The notes under the pieces: model-generated
What the model was told of the DNA's origin: nothing
Databases searched by the model: none
Seen by the model: only the letters and a program-made list of their open reading frames with translations
From: Microcoleus sp. FACHB-68
Lineage (GTDB): Bacteria; Cyanobacteriota; Cyanobacteriia; Cyanobacteriales; Oscillatoriaceae
Length of the DNA stretch: 64,000 bases
NCBI RefSeq assembly: GCF_014695715.1
Contig: NZ_JACJOT010000017.1
Span: forward strand, 248,001-312,000
Direction: 5' to 3'
Position numbers and translations under genes: made by a program
Shown here: positions 36,750-43,811 of the stretch, in pieces
Numbering within the stretch: position 1 is the stretch's first letter
How the letters are laid out: each line of letters opens with the position of its first letter

Positions 36750-37285
36750 CAGAATGAGGCGCTAGGGAAGGGAGATACAATAGCTTTATGCTACAAATCA
36801 ATATTAAATTAGTGATTTTAACCGGCACACTTATTCGTACATGGGGCGTGCATCTACCCTGGCTACCTGGGTTGGGATTATTTTTGTAATGACCCAAGCT
36901 TGTGTCACCCCACAAACGACCAGTGCAGAGATAATTAGCAGGACGTTGGAGAACCGAGTTATACTTTTCACCACGATCACCTCTATATTTTATTTTTTTA
37001 AGTAATTGATTGCGGGATTTGCGGATATCTACCCGATATAACAAAGAGTAGCAGCTTCAAACCCCTACGTGTATCTACTGAAAGGAATAAATAAAGGTGA
37101 AACTGCCGGCTGACTGATTGCCCAGTGCCGACCTATCTAAGCTTTTATTACTATAGCCTTCCTAAATCGGTTGTCATAACATGAGCTTGCAAGATGACCG
37201 AACACCAGAGCAACATCATGACAACCCACGTGGGAGAATTGCAGAAAAAGTGGAGAGGATAAAAAGCGGTTTCTTGTTTCCTTAT
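36750..37285. other. Spacer downstream of the Argonaute fusion
   Basis: About 540 bp between convergent genes. Apart from the likely small membrane protein at 36831-36974, I see only a short ACTATAGCCTTCCTAAATC stretch near 37150 that resembles the borders of small mobile elements. No transposase or clear inverted repeat is present. Confidence 0.35.
36831..36974 (-). CDS. Small single-helix membrane protein
   Basis: A 47-residue frame starts at GTG 36974 (a second GTG follows at 36971), with AGAGG five bases upstream. After a short basic start (KSITRF) comes one membrane segment (SNVLLIISALVVCGVTQAWV) and a short polar tail. The layout of strong ribosome-binding site, positive-inside start and one helix is typical of real small membrane proteins. 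No family name is recognised. Confidence 0.45.
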   Translation of the reverse strand: MVKSITRFSNVLLIISALVVCGVTQAWVITKIIPTQVARVDARPMYE

Positions 37286-40200
37286 TTAAATAAACCAGGG
37301 TGTTTTTTCGAGAATTGGATGTAAATGAAAGGGTTGCTCTTGTCTGAGAAAAGCTGCTGTAAGGTAGGCAATATCTCCAGCATATTTAGTCGTGATAGGT
37401 TCAGCACATAGCGAATCAGTAGATCCCCAATTAAGTTTAGTCAGACTCAGAACTTGAACCGCTAATGCTTTCAGGTCTGGGTCTGAATTTGGGGTTCCTA
37501 ATGGTCGTTCCGTTCTAACATTAATCTCAAGCATCTGAGGAGTTCCCAGTGCCTTCCTATAAGGGTTGTAGCCTGTAGTAGAAAGATAAATTTGATGTGG
37601 AGAGGCAATTACATAGCTACCCCGACTTAGGCTGCCATCAGTTTCAGGGCGACTATCATAGAGCCTAACATTGTGGTTCATATTGAGCCAGACAAATGTA
37701 TAAGTTCCGTCTGGGCGCACACTCCGGGCAGCATCTAAAATTGCCTTCTGGTCTTCCCGTGAGAATTTAGCGGAATAGTGAAAATAAATGCTTGGAGTTT
37801 CAGACAGAGTAAGACGGGACAAGGTTTGCTTAATTAACGTTTTAAAATACTTTTTTCGCTCATCATAAGCAAAGGTTTCTGTATTACCGGAATAAAACTC
37901 CCATCTTCCATACTGGTTGAAAACGTTGGCATAGCCCATCAAGCGCTCAGATCCACGTCGTCCATTCTGCGTATATGAAAGACCTACAAAAAAGTCTGCA
38001 TCAGGAATTGCATCTGGTAAAACCCAAGGTGTCACACCACACTTGGCGACGATATTTAAAGCTAAATTCAAGTCTTTCCAGTCAGGATTTTGGATGGTTG
38101 GTGTATCAACCATTTGACAAGGAATACCCTTTTCAAGCAAGAATCGTTTGATTCGGTAGTAAGGTGAGCTTTCATCATCTGCTGCATAACCCTTTTCAGG
38201 GGTATATACAAGAAATATACGACTTAAATCTTCGTCTCCACCCCATTCGGGATGTTCGCTAACTAAGCGTTTGCATTCTTCAATAGTATGAATTAATGAA
38301 GGAGGAGTAATAATTGAATTATAGGTAAACCGCGTACTAAAAGTTCTTTCTGAGCCTCTGTACTTATATTTACCCGCTTTCAATCTATCAATCAAAGCTG
38401 CCATATCTTCACGTAACTCAGGGGAACAGATTGGAATAATTTCTATATTTTTTCGATGCTTATCATAAGCCCCAAACTTGGTGATTCCTTCCCGGATGTC
38501 TGTCGATTCCTGATGGCGATAAAATTCAACACTTGGTTCAGGTAAGCTATAAACTTGGAAGGGATTTGCAGACTCCCTCTGCCTGGATAGGGGAACGAAA
38601 CTTGGCTGGAGTTTAATACGCATCCCATTTAAAATTAATGGGAATACCGCCTGACTCATCTCTGTAGCTAACGCCTGTATCTTTTCAGCACGTATTTTTG
38701 CTGCATTGGGTTCAGAAGCTAAACTATGTTGTTTGATGGCTCGATTTAGGTCAAACTTAATACCATGTTGCTCTAAAATTTGCTCAAGTAATGATTGATG
38801 TAAATTAGGAATGACCTTGTTATTAGGAAGTTGTTCTTCCTGCTTAAAATCAGATAAATATATTTTAGTCCATTCATTGTCTACTGAGATAATTTTGCCG
38901 AATTGCCAACCGTTCCAGTTAACTATAGCTATTTTGTCAATGAACTCGTTAAAATTAAATTCAGTCAAGAGAGCCGATAGATAATTAACATTCTTTACTT
39001 GTAGGTTGTAATCAATACAAAAGTAGAATTTACCCCAATACTGCCGTAACTGAAAGGAATATGCAGGATATAATTTGACAAATTTATCAACAGCCTTAGA
39101 TAAGGAGATATTAACCCCTTGACGGTGTGCTATCAGCCTGCTGAATTTAAAGCTATCGATATACCAACCATTAGCTAGAAGGGCATCCTTGAGAGCCATC
39201 ATGATATCTTGATACCGATGATTTAAGTAATCAATATCAGGATTATGCCCTTCTTCTAATATAAAAGTCAGAGGAAATAAATTAGAGAACTCAGTAGATG
39301 GTAGTGCAGAAGTTGCTTGAAGTGCTGCTTCCCGTTCAGTTGAATTATTGACTAAGATAACGGTAGTTTGAGACTGGCTAACTGTATATTTAGGAGCTGG
39401 CAAGTTCAGCTTAGTCATTTCATCACGCATTCCCTTAGTGCCTTCACTGAGCGCTCTGACAAATACAGCACCCCGCTCATCGCGCATCATTTTCAACCAC
39501 TCAAATAGCTTGGGGTTGGGTGGAGTAGAATTGAGGATTGTAGTATCAAGCGAGAACCACTCAGGAACATCACGATCTCTCTGTTGAAGACGACCTGAAT
39601 TGCGAACAATAAAAGCATCCTTGTAGGATTCACATTCAATTGGCCGTCCAATCGCATAGTCGCGGTGAGCCACAGCATTGACAATTGCTTCATCAACGGC
39701 AATATAAGGATACTCTGGTTCTTCAATAAAACCCCCACCTTCAGGATTTCGTTTTTGGTAGAGCTTGAAAAAACCAGACTCTTTAAAGAAAGTTCTTATA
39801 TCGCGGATTTGTTTAGTTATTGAACCGCTAAACTTTTTCTCAAAAGTTGGTAATCCACGAGTATTTATGTTTTCAGAAGTCGTTTCAAAGCGCAGCAATC
39901 GAATGTAAGATGCTGCCATAACTCTCTGTGGATTTGACGCAAAAAAGAGCAAACCTGCATTTGTAAAAGTGTATCCCGATCCATCTCGCTCTAAAGCTCC
40001 AATTTGATATAGAAGTTCTTCATCACTGTAGTCATAGTGACTTTCTGATAAAAATCCCCGACGGAATTCTTGCAATACAGCTTGGTCTAGATCCCTCTGG
40101 TCGTAAGTGCAGCAGTAGGCTTGCTCAAAATCAACAATTTTCTTATCCCGTTTTAACTGTTCTCGTTGATCATGAGTTAGAAAAATATTTTGGGAACCTT

Positions 40201-40657
40201 GTCTTCTCCAAGCATCGGGAGAATTTCCTATTGTTTCACAGATTCTCTGGGCTGTATAGGGGACGTAGATCAGACAAATTTTATCAGGAGTACCAGAGTC
40301 ATTTTGGCAATCAAAAAATTTAGCTTGAGCCGCTTGATTGCACAACATCTCATTGAAGTTAGTCAGTCTACTTCTCTGTGAGTCTTCAAGATGGCTGATT
40401 CCTTTAACATCACCTTTTGTAGAGATGCCAATAACTAAAAGACTACCAGATTTATTCGTATTTGCAAAAGCAGAAATGCACTCCGAAATCTGCTTCACAA
40501 CCTGCTTTAGCTCGGAGGAACTAATATGACCATTTGTTCCAACTCGTCCTGCTTCCTTTCGATCAAAATACTGACCTTCAAAGTCTGTATCATCTGGTGC
40601 TGTCAAAAAGCTCCAGTGCTTGTCAGGGTATTCAAACACTTCTCTAGGGTCAGGCAT
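37286..40657 (-). CDS. AlbA/Schlafen-type domain fused to Argonaute MID-PIWI
   Basis: The 1123-residue protein starts with an AlbA_2/Schlafen-like domain (about 25-135: DTDFEGQYFDRKEA, then GSLLVIGISTKGDVKGI at 71-87). It continues into a RecG/HATPase_c_4-like region with DEAIVNAVAHRDY (322-334) and NSGRL (353-357). A central part of about 400 residues has no clear motif. MID-like sequence follows: YYRIKRFLLEKGIPCQMVD (833-851) and KCGVTPWVL keep the Y-K-Q-K guide-5'-phosphate pattern. PIWI ends with LTKLNWGSTDSL and ITTKYAGDIAYL. Two PIWI catalytic acids seem replaced (VGLSYT at 891-896; FHYSAKF at 959-965), so cleavage by PIWI is unlikely. A guided sensor that triggers the AlbA-type part is my inference. 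There is no GCCGGC and no ribosome-binding site, and the gene stands alone. Confidence 0.85.
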   Translation of the reverse strand: MPDPREVFEYPDKHWSFLTAPDDTDFEGQYFDRKEAGRVGTNGHISSSELKQVVKQISECISAFANTNKSGSLLVIGISTKGDVKGISHLEDSQRSRLTNFNEMLCNQAAQAKFFDCQNDSGTPDKICLIYVPYTAQRICETIGNSPDAWRRQGSQNIFLTHDQREQLKRDKKIVDFEQAYCCTYDQRDLDQAVLQEFRRGFLSESHYDYSDEELLYQIGALERDGSGYTFTNAGLLFFASNPQRVMAASYIRLLRFETTSENINTRGLPTFEKKFSGSITKQIRDIRTFFKESGFFKLYQKRNPEGGGFIEEPEYPYIAVDEAIVNAVAHRDYAIGRPIECESYKDAFIVRNSGRLQQRDRDVPEWFSLDTTILNSTPPNPKLFEWLKMMRDERGAVFVRALSEGTKGMRDEMTKLNLPAPKYTVSQSQTTVILVNNSTEREAALQATSALPSTEFSNLFPLTFILEEGHNPDIDYLNHRYQDIMMALKDALLANGWYIDSFKFSRLIAHRQGVNISLSKAVDKFVKLYPAYSFQLRQYWGKFYFCIDYNLQVKNVNYLSALLTEFNFNEFIDKIAIVNWNGWQFGKIISVDNEWTKIYLSDFKQEEQLPNNKVIPNLHQSLLEQILEQHGIKFDLNRAIKQHSLASEPNAAKIRAEKIQALATEMSQAVFPLILNGMRIKLQPSFVPLSRQRESANPFQVYSLPEPSVEFYRHQESTDIREGITKFGAYDKHRKNIEIIPICSPELREDMAALIDRLKAGKYKYRGSERTFSTRFTYNSIITPPSLIHTIEECKRLVSEHPEWGGDEDLSRIFLVYTPEKGYAADDESSPYYRIKRFLLEKGIPCQMVDTPTIQNPDWKDLNLALNIVAKCGVTPWVLPDAIPDADFFVGLSYTQNGRRGSERLMGYANVFNQYGRWEFYSGNTETFAYDERKKYFKTLIKQTLSRLTLSETPSIYFHYSAKFSREDQKAILDAARSVRPDGTYTFVWLNMNHNVRLYDSRPETDGSLSRGSYVIASPHQIYLSTTGYNPYRKALGTPQMLEINVRTERPLGTPNSDPDLKALAVQVLSLTKLNWGSTDSLCAEPITTKYAGDIAYLTAAFLRQEQPFHLHPILEKTPWFI

Positions 40658-40840
40658 TGTTGAAGCTTAAGAGTTTAAAATTAAGCGATCTAGTAGTTTC
40701 CTATTGTAGCTATGCAGCCCAGTCTTTGCCTGGTAGTTCGGCTTATTTGGGTCAAAATAAGTGGAAAGATTATTAGGTATTGTCGCTTATGACTGCGGTC
40801 AAAGTGTCTTTTAACCTCAATAGCTGCGCTAATAGCCTGT

Positions 40841-40983
40841 TCACGTTGGCAAGTACAAGCCTGAACTTTCCTCTGGACGGCCATGAAGGTATCGCCCAGT
40901 CACCGCAACGTTAGAATGACCAAGGGTAACCTGCGCCAAGTGAACCTTTGCCCCCGTTCTAGAGCATGACCAGCGATAAGAGT
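40841..40983 (-). pseudogene. Tyrosine recombinase 3' remnant
   Basis: Minus-strand frames encode the last part of an XerC/D-like integrase: GHALERG in one frame and, after a one-base shift, AKVHLAQVTLGHSNVAVTGR, then YLHGRPEESS and a TGA stop. LGHSNVAVTGRYLH carries the conserved LGH...T-x-x-Y block with the catalytic His and Tyr. An in-frame stop precedes the fragment, so about 90 percent of the gene is gone. It lies 183 bp upstream of the Argonaute fusion start and marks a past mobile-element insertion. Confidence 0.75.
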
Positions 40984-41040
40984 TTATTCCCTACTGTACC
41001 CAACCCACATCATTTCGACGCACTCCCGGTTAATTTAACT

Positions 41041-41772
41041 TCAAATTGTTAAGTTATATGAAGCTTCAACGCGTGCGGACGCAGACAGATTTGGGTTAAC
41101 TACACGCAAAAGCTGATTACCGCCGCGCTGAAACTCATAAGCAACTTGCTGAATTTCTAACTCATATCCTTGGCTTTTGAGTTCACGCATTGCCGGCAGC
41201 AACAGTGGGGAAACTTCCCCGGATAGATTCAAAATCGGAAAAATCCGCACCTGGGAAGCAACTCTGCACAATTGGGTAATGGCTTCAATATGAAAAATTT
41301 GAGAAAGATGATCCGAGTAAGTAAATAGCAAATGAGAACACAGCGCTAAATCAAATTCGCCTGTCTTGAAGGGCAAAACCGGCAATTCCCCAAACACATA
41401 GCGTCCTGTCTGCAAACCAGAAGAAAAATCTAACAAAAACTGCTGCATTGCCGCCATTCTCACCTGAGCTAAGTGTGCCGGCGACTGGATATCTTGCCAA
41501 ACGTAGCTATCTCGATTTGCCTCAACTCCCGCCATAATCGCCGGATAAGTTTCCTCAATGCGTCGAGAAATTTCTTCGCCCGTAAACTGATAAATTGGAT
41601 CACAGGAAATTACGCTGTAGCCTTTGCCGGCCATTTCAGCATTAAAACTCGCAGGGCCGGCAGCACAATCGAGAATTTTTAATCGCAGATCATCAGGAGT
41701 TAGGTTAAACATCCTGATGTATTCATCAAGCGATCGCCCCCAAGGAACGACCTTTTCCAGCTTTAATCCCAT
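41041..41772 (-). CDS. SAM-dependent methyltransferase
   Basis: The 243-residue protein has motif I in LKILDCAAGPASFNAEMAGK, the strand-2 acid in YSVISCDPIY and a motif II/III region DLALCSHLLFTYSDHL. The N-terminal LEKVVPWGRSLDEYIRMF is typical of a cyanobacterial subfamily without a proven substrate. ATG 41772 follows AGGAGAAGGTG. It is 75 bp downstream of aroF on the same strand and may be co-transcribed with it, but a link to aromatic biosynthesis is not evident. Confidence 0.82.
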   Translation of the reverse strand: MGLKLEKVVPWGRSLDEYIRMFNLTPDDLRLKILDCAAGPASFNAEMAGKGYSVISCDPIYQFTGEEISRRIEETYPAIMAGVEANRDSYVWQDIQSPAHLAQVRMAAMQQFLLDFSSGLQTGRYVFGELPVLPFKTGEFDLALCSHLLFTYSDHLSQIFHIEAITQLCRVASQVRIFPILNLSGEVSPLLLPAMRELKSQGYELEIQQVAYEFQRGGNQLLRVVNPNLSASARVEASYNLTI

Positions 41773-41847
41773 CACCTTCTCCTGTCGAATGATTCGGGCG
41801 AAAACTTGTCTTGATTTTCAACAAGATTCGCCCCAATCAAGAAATTG

Positions 41848-42705
41848 CTACGCCACCGATAATTGCCGGTGACTTTTGGACGTTGGCACGCGCCGGCCCA
41901 CTGCCGCAGCAATCGGCCTTAAACCGTGAACTAAATCCACCATGTCTTGCAAAGAAAGCGCCTGTCTGGCATCGGAAACCGACTCTTCCGGTTGCGGGTG
42001 ACACTCGATCATCAAGCCATCTGCACCTGCGGCAACTGCTGCTTTTGCCAACGCTGCAACCAATTCCCGCTTGCCGGCGGCATGAGACGGATCAACGATC
42101 ACCGGCAAATGCGTGATCTGCTTCAACGCCACCACTGCTCCCAAATCCAGTACATTTCTGGTGTAATTGTCGAAACTGCGAATCCCGCGTTCGCACAACA
42201 CCACATCCGGGTTGCCGTGGCTGAGGATATATTCTGCCGCCATCACGAACTCTTCAATGGTTGCCGCCAACCCGCGCTTGAGGATCACCGGCTTGCCGGC
42301 ACTCCCCACCGCTTTCAGCAAATCGAAGTTTTGCATATTGCGGCTACCAATTTGCAACATATCCGCGTGTTCCACAATGCCTTCAATTTGGCTGATAGAC
42401 ATCACCTCAGTCACCACCGGCACACCATAGCGCTGGCTAACTGCCGATAAAATATTTAACCCCGCATCTCCCATGCCTTGGAAAGCGTAAGGGGAGGTGC
42501 GGGGTTTGTAGACGCCACCGCGCAAAACCTGAACCGGCGCGTCGGCTAAATGACTGGCCACTTGCTCCATCTGTTCTAAACTTTCGACAGCGCAAGGGCC
42601 ACCAATAATTAAGAGATCGTGGCCTCCAACAGTGGCGTGATCCGAGATACGGATAGCGGTTTGGTGTTCGGTGTGAGACTTGGATACGAGTTTGGCGCTT
42701 AACAT
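41848..42705 (-). CDS. aroF: 3-deoxy-7-phosphoheptulonate synthase (DAHP synthase)
   Basis: The 285-residue enzyme joins phosphoenolpyruvate and erythrose 4-phosphate in the first step of the shikimate pathway. It shows IIGGPCAVESLEQM, the KPRTSPYAFQGMG loop, the metal and substrate residues in LQIGSRNMQN and GKPVILKRGL, and CERGIRSFDNYTRN, VDPSHAAGKR and ECHPQPEES. It is the KDO8P-synthase-like type without an N-terminal ACT or ferredoxin-like domain, so feedback control by that route is not expected. ATG 42705 has AAGGAACG upstream. The preceding leader holds two aromatic leader peptides and two terminators (42738-43011), which indicates transcriptional control by aromatic amino acids. Confidence 0.93.
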   Translation of the reverse strand: MLSAKLVSKSHTEHQTAIRISDHATVGGHDLLIIGGPCAVESLEQMEQVASHLADAPVQVLRGGVYKPRTSPYAFQGMGDAGLNILSAVSQRYGVPVVTEVMSISQIEGIVEHADMLQIGSRNMQNFDLLKAVGSAGKPVILKRGLAATIEEFVMAAEYILSHGNPDVVLCERGIRSFDNYTRNVLDLGAVVALKQITHLPVIVDPSHAAGKRELVAALAKAAVAAGADGLMIECHPQPEESVSDARQALSLQDMVDLVHGLRPIAAAVGRRVPTSKSHRQLSVA

Positions 42706-42737
42706 GGGGTGCGTTCCTTAGAAAAAAATGAGGTTAA

Positions 42738-42771
42738 CAAAAAACCCGGAACCTTTTGAGAGTTCCGGGTT
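42738..42771 (-). terminator. aroF leader terminator 2
   Basis: On the minus strand a perfect 10-bp stem, AACCCGGAAC / GTTCCGGGTT, with a nine-base loop is followed directly by a U tract. It lies about 30 bases before the aroF start, so it can only be useful as an attenuator that is sometimes bypassed. Its 5' arm overlaps the antiterminator partner at 42760-42770. Confidence 0.9.
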
Positions 42772-42809
42772 GAGGCGACAAGTGACATGGCCATACTTAC
42801 CCAGAACTC
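42760..42809 (-). promoter_or_regulatory. aroF antiterminator 2
   Basis: The segment GAGTTCTGGGT (42799-42809), inside the last codons and stop of leader peptide 2, can pair over 11 bp (one U-G) with ACCCGGAACTC (42760-42770), which carries the 5' arm of terminator 2. The two pairings exclude each other. A ribosome that reaches the stop covers the first segment and allows termination; a ribosome stalled at upstream aromatic codons leaves it free. Confidence 0.8.
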
Positions 42810-42862
42810 TGACTGAGCCAAAAGTAAAAACCAAAAAACCAGCTATAGCCTTGAGAAATCAC
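42797..42862 (-). CDS. Aromatic leader peptide 2 (attenuator)
   Basis: A 21-codon frame starts at GTG 42862 with AGGAAAAGG at ideal distance and ends at TAA. Its middle, GYSWFFGFYFW, contains eight aromatic codons (two Tyr, two Trp, four Phe) in the 21-residue peptide. It precedes antiterminator 2 and terminator 2 and is read in the direction of aroF. The composition and placement are those of amino-acid biosynthetic leader peptides, so it should sense charged tRNA-Phe, tRNA-Tyr and tRNA-Trp. Confidence 0.85.
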   Translation of the reverse strand: MISQGYSWFFGFYFWLSQSSG

Positions 42863-42893
42863 TTGTTTTGCCTTTTCCTAAATAGTCCTAAAA

Positions 42894-42924
42894 ACAAAAA
42901 AACCGCAGCGTTTGTTCTGCGGTT
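42894..42924 (-). terminator. aroF leader terminator 1
   Basis: On the minus strand an 8-bp perfect stem, AACCGCAG / CTGCGGTT, with an eight-base loop is followed by a run of seven U residues. It lies after leader peptide 1 and before leader peptide 2. Four bases of its 5' arm (42921-42924) are shared with the antiterminator pairing. Confidence 0.88.
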
Positions 42925-42967
42925 CACCTGGTAGCCATTACGAAACTGGCCTCACTCCAAGTGAACC
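42921..42967 (-). promoter_or_regulatory. aroF antiterminator 1
   Basis: GGTTCACTTGG (42957-42967), covering the last codons of leader peptide 1, can form an 11-bp helix (one G-U) with CCAGGTGAACC (42921-42931). That helix takes up the AACC start of terminator 1. The design is the same as at antiterminator 2: the ribosome position on the leader peptide decides which helix forms. Confidence 0.8.
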
Positions 42968-43011
42968 TGCGTAAACCACCAAAAATAAAAATAAGAGGTG
43001 CCGGTGAACAT
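42952..43011 (-). CDS. Aromatic leader peptide 1 (attenuator)
   Basis: A 19-residue frame (MFTGTSYFYFWWFTQVHLE) starts at ATG 43011 and ends at TGA. Seven consecutive aromatic codons (Tyr-Phe-Tyr-Phe-Trp-Trp-Phe) stand just before the antiterminator segment. There is no clear ribosome-binding site, but the ATG lies about 40 bases from the predicted transcription start. The second, similar device follows within 100 bases. Confidence 0.83.
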   Translation of the reverse strand: MFTGTSYFYFWWFTQVHLE

Positions 43012-43060
43012 TTTTATAACGCGCTGAGGTTGAAGATTGCTTAGATGCCTATGATTCCTG

Positions 43061-43089
43061 AGCTTAACAAAGGGTTCCCACAATGTCAA
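43061..43089 (-). promoter_or_regulatory. Predicted sigma-70-type promoter of the aroF leader
   Basis: TTGACA (43084-43089) and TAAGCT (43061-43066) are spaced by exactly 17 bases on the minus strand. Start of transcription is expected near 43054, giving a leader of about 350 nt before aroF. The -35 box is perfect and the -10 box is weak. Confidence 0.65.
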
Positions 43090-43140
43090 CCCCCAAAAGT
43101 TGAACACCAGCAACCTTGTACGGTGCGTGCCTCACGCAGC

Positions 43141-43668
43141 CTACTCTGACACCTTGCCATCTGGCATCGTCGCACCACTGAAGTTGACAGCACTCAAAAC
43201 CGTCCCCGTGAAATTCGCACCCGTCAAATTCGCACCACTTAAGTTAGCAGCACTCATATCTGCATTCGTCAAATTGGCATTACTCAAATCGCTACTCACC
43301 ATATTTGCCACCATCAACAAGGCTTTTTGCAGATCCGCACCAGTTAGATTCGCATTCGTCAAATTCGTCGCATTTAAATCGGCACCTGTTAAGTTAGCAC
43401 CGCTCAAATTAGCAGCATTCAGTTTAGCTGCAAACAAAGCGGCACCGCTCAAGTTAGCACCACTCAAGTTGGCAGCACTCAGCTTGGCAGCACGCAAATC
43501 AGCACCCTTCAAGTCGGCACCCCTCAAGTCAGCATTACTCAAGTCGCACTTCGCACATTGTTTCGTTTCGAGTAATGTTTTAACGTCCTCTGGGTTGGCG
43601 GCTTGGGATGGAGTTGCGAGTAAGAGGGAAAGCAGACTGACAGCGAGCGTTAAAATCCTGAGTTTCAT
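43141..43668 (-). CDS. Pentapeptide-repeat protein, exported
   Basis: The 175-residue protein starts with a signal peptide (KLRILTLAVSLLSLLLATPS, cut near QAAN) followed by LLETKQCAKCDLSNADLRGA and about 23 pentapeptides. The CxxC pair with its LLET lead is shared with the protein at 29871-30596. GTG 43674 also opens the frame, but ATG 43668 with AAGGTGTGAAG upstream is preferred; the paralogue has the same GTGAAGATG context. It lies upstream of the aroF leader on the same strand, and the aroF promoter lies between them. Function is unknown; location should be periplasmic or lumenal. Confidence 0.83.
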   Translation of the reverse strand: MKLRILTLAVSLLSLLLATPSQAANPEDVKTLLETKQCAKCDLSNADLRGADLKGADLRAAKLSAANLSGANLSGAALFAAKLNAANLSGANLTGADLNATNLTNANLTGADLQKALLMVANMVSSDLSNANLTNADMSAANLSGANLTGANFTGTVLSAVNFSGATMPDGKVSE

Positions 43669-43811
43669 CTTCACACCTTTAGACTTTTCTTAATTAGAGG
43701 AAATAGCGATTCTTTATCTTCGCAATTGAGTGCTAACGTCGTGTAAAACTCAAGCGATGTTCCTGTGCCGGCTACCTTCCTGAGTCAGAATGGAATAACT
43801 TTATCTCTTGC

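Noticed and set aside
42894-42924. Terminator 1 as the plain end of the upstream pentapeptide transcript
   Set aside because: It lies more than 200 bases past that gene, downstream of a good promoter and of leader peptide 1, and has a matching antiterminator, so attenuation fits better, although it could also stop read-through.
42728-42934. Plus-strand frame across the aroF leader
   Set aside because: The minus-strand leader peptides, terminators and promoter explain this region; the plus frame reads through both terminator stems.
43100-43693. 197-codon plus-strand frame across the second exported pentapeptide gene
   Set aside because: It is an antisense shadow with low-complexity KLAPLKLAA repeats and runs into the aroF promoter.
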